DNA from: Paenibacillus flagellatus
Lineage (GTDB): Bacteria > Bacillota > Bacilli > Paenibacillales > NBRC-103111
Reading direction: 5' to 3'
DNA length: 64,000 bases
Assembly (NCBI RefSeq): GCF_003217775.1
Contig: NZ_QJVJ01000005.1
Span: 1 to 64,000, forward strand
In this document: one piece after another, positions 58,867-64,000 of the stretch
Numbering within the stretch: position 1 is the first letter of the stretch
How the letters are laid out: every line of letters begins with the position of its first letter
Notes under the pieces: model-generated
Told to the model about the DNA's origin: nothing
Databases searched by the model: none
Seen by the model: only the letters and a program-made list of their open reading frames with translations
Position numbers and translations under genes: made by a program

Positions 58867-59847
58867 TCAGTTCCCCATCGTTTTCTCGATGACGTCCAGT
58901 CCTTTGGACTGGCCCATTGCGAGCGGCCCGACGATTTCCGTGTCGACTACGATCAGCTTGCCGCTTCGAACCGCCTTCAAGCTCGTCCAAACCGGGTTCG
59001 TCTCCAGCTGTTTCAACGTCATTTGGGCCGTCCGGGTGAAGTCTTCGCCGACGAACAAATAATCGGGATCGATGGCGCTGACGCCTTCCAGACTGATTTC
59101 GCCCCAATCCTTCATCCCGTCGAACCGGCGGAAGCCGAGCTTATCGTAATAAGGCTGCATGCGCACACCCCCGTAATAGTTGAAGCCGTTGCCCCACGTC
59201 ATCATGAAGATCGCGGACTTGCCCTTCTCCCCCGACGTCTCCATCTTCGCAGCGAGCCGATCCAGCTTGGCGTTATATTGATCGATGTACCGCTGCGCCT
59301 TCTCCTCCTCGCCGAGTACGGCCGCCACCTTCGTGATGGTATCCTGCCAGTTTTCCGACTGGGGGATGACGATCGTATCGGCGATTTTGGCCAAGTCGTC
59401 GACGATTTTCTCATCCTGCTCCCAGGCGATAATGACGTCCGGCTCGAGCGCCAAAATGTTCTCCAGATTCGCCTGATCGCCGAGGTCGGCGATGCGTCCG
59501 TCCTTGACGAACGGCTCGTATACCGGGAAGTTCCGAAGGGAGGACAGCCCGACGACGCCCGCCACCGCCTGCTGCTCGCCGATCGCGAACAGATGGTCCG
59601 CGTAAGGGAAGTACAGGATCGCTACTTTTTGCGGCTTCCGCTCCAGCACCGTCTCTCCTTTGGCGTGAACGATCTTTTTCGGGAATGCGGACGAGGGACC
59701 CGGGGCCGGTTGGGCTTGTCCGGAAGGGCTGTTCCCCGTTTCGGACGCACCGCTGGATGTGGCGGGCGGCTTGCCGCCGCATGCCGACAACGCCAGCAGG
59801 ATAAGGACGAGCATACCGAACGCTGCGCTTTTTTTCTGAATGAACAT
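58867..59847 (-). CDS. Iron-siderophore ABC transporter substrate-binding lipoprotein
   Basis: A 326-aa lipoprotein: the lipobox LSACGG gives a lipidated Cys at residue 23, followed by a Ser/Pro/Gly linker. The binding domain carries VLERKPQKVAILYFPYADHLFAIGEQ and LEPDVIIAWEQDEKIVDDL, typical of the FecB/FhuD class III fold. A Fur box sits in its promoter and an AraC regulator lies upstream. The permease and ATPase are not in the window. Confidence 0.92.
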   Translation of the reverse strand: MFIQKKSAAFGMLVLILLALSACGGKPPATSSGASETGNSPSGQAQPAPGPSSAFPKKIVHAKGETVLERKPQKVAILYFPYADHLFAIGEQQAVAGVVGLSSLRNFPVYEPFVKDGRIADLGDQANLENILALEPDVIIAWEQDEKIVDDLAKIADTIVIPQSENWQDTITKVAAVLGEEEKAQRYIDQYNAKLDRLAAKMETSGEKGKSAIFMMTWGNGFNYYGGVRMQPYYDKLGFRRFDGMKDWGEISLEGVSAIDPDYLFVGEDFTRTAQMTLKQLETNPVWTSLKAVRSGKLIVVDTEIVGPLAMGQSKGLDVIEKTMGN

Positions 59848-59876
59848 GAATACGTCTCCTCCGTCTTCATTTCAAT

Positions 59877-59895
59877 GATAACGATTCTCATTATC
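59877..59895 (-). promoter_or_regulatory. Fur box at the siderophore-binding gene
   Basis: GATAATGAGAATCGTTATC on the minus strand is close to the 19-base Fur consensus (GATAAT-n-ATTATC type). It lies just downstream of a TATAAT (59903-59898), so iron-loaded Fur would block transcription. Confidence 0.88.
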
Positions 59896-59936
59896 ACATT
59901 ATAAGGAGCGAAGGTCCCTTTGGAAATAGACGATTC

Positions 59937-60776
59937 CTAAAAAGCGCGTGCATAATTTCCGAAACGGCTCCGGAACCCGCTGGGAGTATACCCCGTATGT
60001 TTGCGGAACAGCCTGCTGAAATAGTGGGCGTCCTCGTAGCCGACGCATTTGGCGATGCCGCTGACCGGGCCGTTGCTCGCGACGAGCAGATGCTTCGCCC
60101 GTTCGATGCGGTGACGGATGACGTAGTCGATCGGGAATAGGCCGACCGCCTTGTTGAATGCGTACGAAAACGGCTTCGCGTCCATTCCCGCGATATCGGC
60201 CAGCCGCTGCAGCGTCAGCGGCTCCATGTAGTGATGGTGCATGTAGTCCAGCACGATATCGACGATTCCCGCACTCTCCCGGTTCGCCCGGTTGTGGGCC
60301 GACTTGAGCGTCTCCAGCGTGACGCGGTAGAACAGCTCCTTCGCTTCCAACGCATGCAAACTGCCGGGCGTCCCCGCCGCCTTGTGCAGCCGGCGGAGCA
60401 GCTCGACGATCGCCGGGTTCTCCCCCGTTTCCAGCACGAAATGACGCTTGGAGCAGTCGCCTGCTCCCGTATTCGACGGCGCATCGGCCGAATAGTGGAT
60501 AAGCACGTACTTGAACGGTGCCGGTCCGGGAACGTCCAGCGACAGCGTCATCCGAGCCCCGCCGTGCGCCACCTTTCCCGGTGCCAGCTCATACCGGGTA
60601 CCTTCGAATTCGAAGAAGGCGCGCCCATGCAGCGCAAAGACGAATCCGGCATACGGAGTCCGATTGTCCTGCGAATGGCCCCTGTAGCTTCCCGGCTCGA
60701 TTTCCGATTCGTAAACCCCATGGACCGAAAACGCCCCGCTCGCGAAATGGCCGGCCAGTTCGTTCGGATCGACCAC
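59937..60776 (-). CDS. AraC-family regulator with cupin domain
   Basis: About 279 aa from a GTG with GGAGGG upstream. The N-terminal half is a cupin-like sensor (FVFALHGRAFFEFEGTRYELAPGKV). The C-terminal ~100 residues hold two helix-turn-helices (LTLQRLADIAGMDAKPFSYAFNKAVG, then the AraC signature region CVGYEDAHYFSRLFRKHTGYTPSGFR). It is transcribed in the same direction as, and just before, the siderophore-binding gene, like Btr-FeuA in Bacillus, where the regulator senses the siderophore. That parallel is an inference. Confidence 0.88.
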   Translation of the reverse strand: MVDPNELAGHFASGAFSVHGVYESEIEPGSYRGHSQDNRTPYAGFVFALHGRAFFEFEGTRYELAPGKVAHGGARMTLSLDVPGPAPFKYVLIHYSADAPSNTGAGDCSKRHFVLETGENPAIVELLRRLHKAAGTPGSLHALEAKELFYRVTLETLKSAHNRANRESAGIVDIVLDYMHHHYMEPLTLQRLADIAGMDAKPFSYAFNKAVGLFPIDYVIRHRIERAKHLLVASNGPVSGIAKCVGYEDAHYFSRLFRKHTGYTPSGFRSRFGNYARAF

Positions 60777-60818
60777 GCCCTTCCCTCCTTTCCCAATCGG
60801 CGTCGGCGCCGGATTCCG

Positions 60819-61229
60819 CTACGGCTCCATCATTCGATTGCGGATCAACAGGCCGATTCCTTGCCGCTTATAATGGCGGACGAAGCCGTTGTCGATATGC
60901 AGATGGCTGAGGAGTCCCATTTGATCCGCTCCGGGCTTCGAAGGCTTATAGTCCGTCCGAACGTAATACAGATTAAAGTAAACGGTATCGTCATCCGCAC
61001 GGGGCTCGATCCGATCCAGAGCTTCGATCGCTCCTAGCCGGTCCGTATACGCAAACCCGCCGTTCTCTATGATGTAGAAAGGATATTGCAGCCCGGTCCT
61101 TTCGATAAGGGCGTGGAACGGCTTAAGCTCGTCCGGAATCGTGTCATCGTACGTTTTCGCATCCTCCGCCCGCTGAAAGATACCGGAAATCCACAATCCG
61201 GCTTCGTTCCGCGCTTCATAGATGTACAA
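60819..61229 (-). CDS. Uncharacterised protein, about 136 aa
   Basis: A soluble protein from a probable TTG start with GGGGAG upstream. Aromatic and acidic residues dominate: YPFYIIENGGFAY, DRIEPRADDDTVYFNLYYVRTDYKP, and GLLSHLHIDNGFV near the end. No signal peptide, membrane helix or metal motif is obvious. I do not recognise the family. It follows another unknown gene on the same strand. Confidence 0.65.
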   Translation of the reverse strand: MYIYEARNEAGLWISGIFQRAEDAKTYDDTIPDELKPFHALIERTGLQYPFYIIENGGFAYTDRLGAIEALDRIEPRADDDTVYFNLYYVRTDYKPSKPGADQMGLLSHLHIDNGFVRHYKRQGIGLLIRNRMMEP

Positions 61230-61265
61230 CGGAATCTTCTCCCCCTCTCTCCGCTTCCGGACCCG

Positions 61266-61883
61266 TTAACCTGCCCGGTTAAAGTCGTATTTCGTATACT
61301 TCCGGATCGTCTCGTCCCCGGCCAAATCGTCGAACCAGTCCGAATGAATCCAGATCGGGATTTGCAAAATCGATTCGAATTGCTCCGCCGCCTGCTCCGG
61401 ATTGTCCGTCTCCAGCACGTTCAATAGCCGTCCGACGTGTTCATGCCCCAGCAGCTCGGACAGCACGCCGACATCGGCGCTCTTCTCCTCCATTTCGTAG
61501 TCCGCGTAAAGCGATTGCCACCCGTGTCCGGTCAAGGTTTCACCGTTCGCGAACACGTTCATTTCGAACACATCGTCGTCGAAATAAGAAAATGTAAAGA
61601 CAGGCGATCCGATGTAGCCGGACAGCGTCTCACCGAACGCTTCCGTCTCTCCCCAGCCGAAGCAATCGTTCAAAATCGTAATCCATCCCGGCTTCCATTC
61701 GGCGATATAAAAGATGTTCTTACGCTTGGCGACTTCCAGGAGCAAATGTCCGAAGCCCGGCATCCTTTCCAACGCGGCTTGCTCCGCCGAACCGTTTTCG
61801 GCAGACGTCATGTCCTTCAATGCCGACAAGACGGCTTCCAGCTCGTTCGTCATCACATGTACGTTTCCAAATTTCGTTCCCAT
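61266..61883 (-). CDS. Uncharacterised protein, about 205 aa
   Basis: A soluble acidic protein. MTNELEAVLSALKDMTSAENG begins a helical part; the middle (IAEWKPGWITILNDCFGWGETEAFGETLSGYIG) and WQSLYADYEMEEKSADVGVL follow. AGAGGAGG precedes the ATG at 61883. The overall look recalls small immunity-like or SMI1-type proteins, but no diagnostic motif is visible. It ends 36 bases before the next unknown gene, so they may form a unit. Confidence 0.65.
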   Translation of the reverse strand: MGTKFGNVHVMTNELEAVLSALKDMTSAENGSAEQAALERMPGFGHLLLEVAKRKNIFYIAEWKPGWITILNDCFGWGETEAFGETLSGYIGSPVFTFSYFDDDVFEMNVFANGETLTGHGWQSLYADYEMEEKSADVGVLSELLGHEHVGRLLNVLETDNPEQAAEQFESILQIPIWIHSDWFDDLAGDETIRKYTKYDFNRAG

Positions 61884-61963
61884 AGCGTTCCTCCTCTCAG
61901 GTCGCAAAACCGGCTGCATGATTGTACCGAATGGATGCCCCGAGCACCGGGCCGTTTTCGGTT

Positions 61964-62641
61964 TTACTCCCCTCGCTCCATAACGACGATGCTTCCGTCC
62001 CCGCAGCCGACCATCACGACATGCGCCATGTTCGCGAACAGCCCGTTGTCGACGACGCCCGGTATCGCATTGATCGCCTGCGCCAACGGTTCCGGCTCCC
62101 GGATCAAGCCGAAATCGCAATCCAAGATGAAGTTTCCGTTGTCCGTTACGTACTCGCACTTGTCCGCCATCCGAAATCGGGATGCGCATCCCAACGATTC
62201 CAACGCCCGCTTCGTCGCCTCCGCCCCGAACGTTACGACTTCGACGGGCAGCGGGAACGCGCCCAGCCGATCGACGCGTTTCGTGTCGTCCACGACGACG
62301 ACGAAACGCCGGCTCGCCGCCGCCACGATTTTTTCCCGCAGCAGCGCGCCGCCGCCGCCCTTGATCAAGTTCAACGCCGGGTCGACCTCATCCGCGCCGT
62401 CGATGGTCACGTCGAGAACGTCCGTTTCCGCGAAGGTGACGAGCGGGATGCCGAACTCCACGGCCAGCGACTCGGAACGGGACGAAGTGGCGATCGCCTT
62501 GACGTTCAGCCCTTCCTTTACTCTCTCGCCCAGCTTCCGAATCGCCCAGTATGCCGTCGAGCCCGTCCCGAGCCCTACGGTCATCCCGTCCTTGACCTGC
62601 TCCGCCGCCGCTTCCGCCACCCGCCGTTTGATCTCCTCCAT
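61964..62641 (-). CDS. rpiA: Ribose-5-phosphate isomerase A
   Basis: Interconverts ribose-5-phosphate and ribulose-5-phosphate. GLGTGSTAYWAIRKLG, VTIDGADEVDPALNLIKGGGGALLREK (catalytic Asp/Glu and phosphate loop) and VTDNGNFILDC are complete in 225 aa. The ATG has GGGGGCGAG upstream. No other pentose-phosphate gene is adjacent; the ribokinase at ~11 kb could feed it. Confidence 0.95.
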   Translation of the reverse strand: MEEIKRRVAEAAAEQVKDGMTVGLGTGSTAYWAIRKLGERVKEGLNVKAIATSSRSESLAVEFGIPLVTFAETDVLDVTIDGADEVDPALNLIKGGGGALLREKIVAAASRRFVVVVDDTKRVDRLGAFPLPVEVVTFGAEATKRALESLGCASRFRMADKCEYVTDNGNFILDCDFGLIREPEPLAQAINAIPGVVDNGLFANMAHVVMVGCGDGSIVVMERGE

Positions 62642-62753
62642 CGTCCGCTCGCCCCCTAGTCGTATCCGCGACCGCGAATCGCCCTCCTCGCGCCGCCTTC
62701 ATTTTCCATCATACTAAAGGATGCGCGGACGAAGATCAAGACGGGGTTGCCGC

Positions 62754-62794
62754 AAAAAGCGAAACGACCGCCCCCGAACGAATTCGGGAGGCGG
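62754..62794 (-). terminator. Terminator after the solute-binding protein gene
   Basis: On the minus strand an 11-bp stem (one bulge) is capped by a TTCG tetraloop (62782-62779) and followed by TCGTTTCGCTTTTT. It lies ~10 bases past the stop codon. Confidence 0.75.
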
Positions 62795-62804
62795 CCGCCA
62801 ACGA

Positions 62805-64000
62805 TTACTTGATTCCGGCTTCGTCCAAATATTGAAGCCACTGCTTCTTGTACTCGGCCTGGATTTTATCCAACCCGGCCGCTTTCGCTTTCTCCATGAA
62901 CAGCTTCAGTCCGCCTTCCACGTCGTCGACGAGGCCCATTTCGAGCGGCGCGAGATACTGCTTCGCCACCTGCTCGAGCGCGGCCCGCTCCGCCTGGTAC
63001 GACGTGAAGTCCTCGGCGAAACCGGAGTAAATGTCCGGCTTGGCGATTTTATCGAGCTGCGCGAATATTTCTTTCACGCCGTCGTACCCTTTGTCGAACA
63101 GCATATATTCCGGGTTGCGCCACGACCAGCCGTTCATCGCTTCCCGCGGGAAGCCGTTCGTCTTGCTGTCGCCGATCATTTTGTAATACCCGTTCTCGAC
63201 CGTATAGTTGACGCCCTCGATGCCGTACTCGGTCAGCTGGTTGTACTGCTTGTCGGTGACGAGCTTCTCGTAGAACGCGATCGCCCGTTCCGGGTTCGGA
63301 CTGCTCTTCGGAATGGCGAAGCCGTTGCCGATCGGGGTGACCGGCGTCGCGTACCCTTTGATGAAGGGGAACGGCGAGTACGCCAGCTTCCAATCCGGGT
63401 GCGCCGACTGCGTCTTCGTGTTCATGTCGTTGAACATCGACGGATTGTGCGAGAACAGCGCGGCCGATTTGCCGTTGATGACCAGGTTATTGCCAAGCTC
63501 CTTCTCGTTCAGCACGTTTTTCGACCAGAACCCTTTGTCCGCCCAGCGCTTCGCCACTTTCAGTCCTTCCAGGTGAGCGGGAGACCCCCACAGCGCCGTC
63601 ATGTCGCGCGGCTTGGAGTAAGGCGCCGTCATCCCGTACGGGAACGAGCCGGCCGGGTCGATCGTCAGCTCCAAATAGTTGCGCATGTTGAAGCCCGATG
63701 CCAGCGGGAACAAATCCGGCACGTTTTTCTTGATCCCGTCCAAGTAGGCTTCGAACGTCGCGATCGATTCCGGCTTCGGCAGGTTGAACTTTTCCCTCAA
63801 ATCGTCCCGGTAAATGAAGCCGCCGGTCGTATACTCCTTGTACGTCGAAGGCACCGTAAAGATTTTGCCGTCGATTTTCGCCGCGTTCCACATATCCTTC
63901 GGAACGAAGTCGTTCAGCTTCGGCGCATATTTCGGAAGCAGCTCGTCGAGCGGCTGGAACGCGCCTTTCTTCGCGTACTGCTGGTAGCCGAACCAGTTGG
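62805..64000 (-). CDS. Extracellular solute-binding protein family 1, 5' end outside window
   Basis: The frame is open to the right edge, so the signal peptide and start are missing; ~398 C-terminal residues are present. WNAAKIDGKIFTVPSTYKEY, FIYRDDLREKFNLPKPESIATFEAYLD and GNGFAIPKSSPNPERAIAFYEKL fit the Paenibacillaceae LipO-like family of lipoprotein sugar-binding proteins, usually paired with two permeases. A terminator follows directly, so any permease genes must lie upstream, outside this window. An internal ATG at 63893 is not the true start. Confidence 0.88.
   Translation of the reverse strand, partial: NWFGYQQYAKKGAFQPLDELLPKYAPKLNDFVPKDMWNAAKIDGKIFTVPSTYKEYTTGGFIYRDDLREKFNLPKPESIATFEAYLDGIKKNVPDLFPLASGFNMRNYLELTIDPAGSFPYGMTAPYSKPRDMTALWGSPAHLEGLKVAKRWADKGFWSKNVLNEKELGNNLVINGKSAALFSHNPSMFNDMNTKTQSAHPDWKLAYSPFPFIKGYATPVTPIGNGFAIPKSSPNPERAIAFYEKLVTDKQYNQLTEYGIEGVNYTVENGYYKMIGDSKTNGFPREAMNGWSWRNPEYMLFDKGYDGVKEIFAQLDKIAKPDIYSGFAEDFTSYQAERAALEQVAKQYLAPLEMGLVDDVEGGLKLFMEKAKAAGLDKIQAEYKKQWLQYLDEAGIK

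Overview
The window is a stretch of a high-GC, endospore-forming Firmicute chromosome, most like the Paenibacillaceae (a Cohnella- or Paenibacillus-type genome). The evidence is the Bacillus-type gene order (rnhB/ylqF/rplS/trmD/rimM/rpsP/ffh/ylxM, ftsY/smc/rnc, the fab cluster under FapR, and ylbH to ylbN), sporulation genes (ylbJ, a CotD-like coat protein), strong Shine-Dalgarno sites, several GTG and TTG starts, and no outer-membrane genes. The genus is an inference from base composition and gene content. No rRNA, tRNA, CRISPR array, transposase or phage gene was recognised.

Left half (1-37,140) is conserved core, mostly on the minus strand. Read in the direction of transcription it runs: rsmD-coaD; ylbL-type protease; yceD(DUF177)-rpmF; fapR-plsX-fabH-fabD-fabG-acpP-fabF-rnc; smc-ftsY; ylxM-ffh-rpsP-khpA; rimM-trmD; rplS; lepB-rbgA; rnhB-ylqG. 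Accessory genes are wedged into this chain. They are mscL between rnc and smc; a block at 9,182-18,205 between ftsY and ylxM (MBOAT/DHHW surface acylation pair, NfeD/SPFH pair, SDR, VOC-GyrI fusion, ribokinase, CsaA, epimerase); and a MerR/TipAS regulator between rbgA and rnhB. tmcAL and ylbJ face the other way. The core genes cooperate in ribosome and tRNA maturation, SRP-dependent secretion with signal peptidase, chromosome condensation and membrane-lipid synthesis.

Right half (37,495-64,000) is accessory. It has a DUF2935 protein, seven GNAT acetyltransferases, an SGNH hydrolase, a CotD-like coat protein, two HAD phosphatases, a DUF4269 protein, a methyltransferase, a PgsA-like enzyme, a 5'-nucleotidase, a quinone reductase with divergent LysR, SAM decarboxylase, an AlkD-like protein with a DEDDh exonuclease, two paralogous secreted stalk-domain proteins, an NTF2-like gene with a strong operator-laden promoter and a decayed neighbour, an AraC/Fur-box/siderophore-binding lipoprotein set, RpiA, and the end of a sugar-type solute-binding protein.

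The least explained signals are non-coding. (1) A tandem, nested repeat lies in the tmcAL leader and has a diverged copy between ffh and rpsP. (2) A 97-bp dispersed repeat occurs beside two terminators 48 kb apart. (3) A chain of hairpins on the plus strand at 37,327-37,475, one with a GCAA tetraloop, ends in a perfect orphan terminator and looks like an undescribed small RNA. (4) Two divergent promoters upstream of yceD-rpmF and tmcAL overlap at their -35 boxes.
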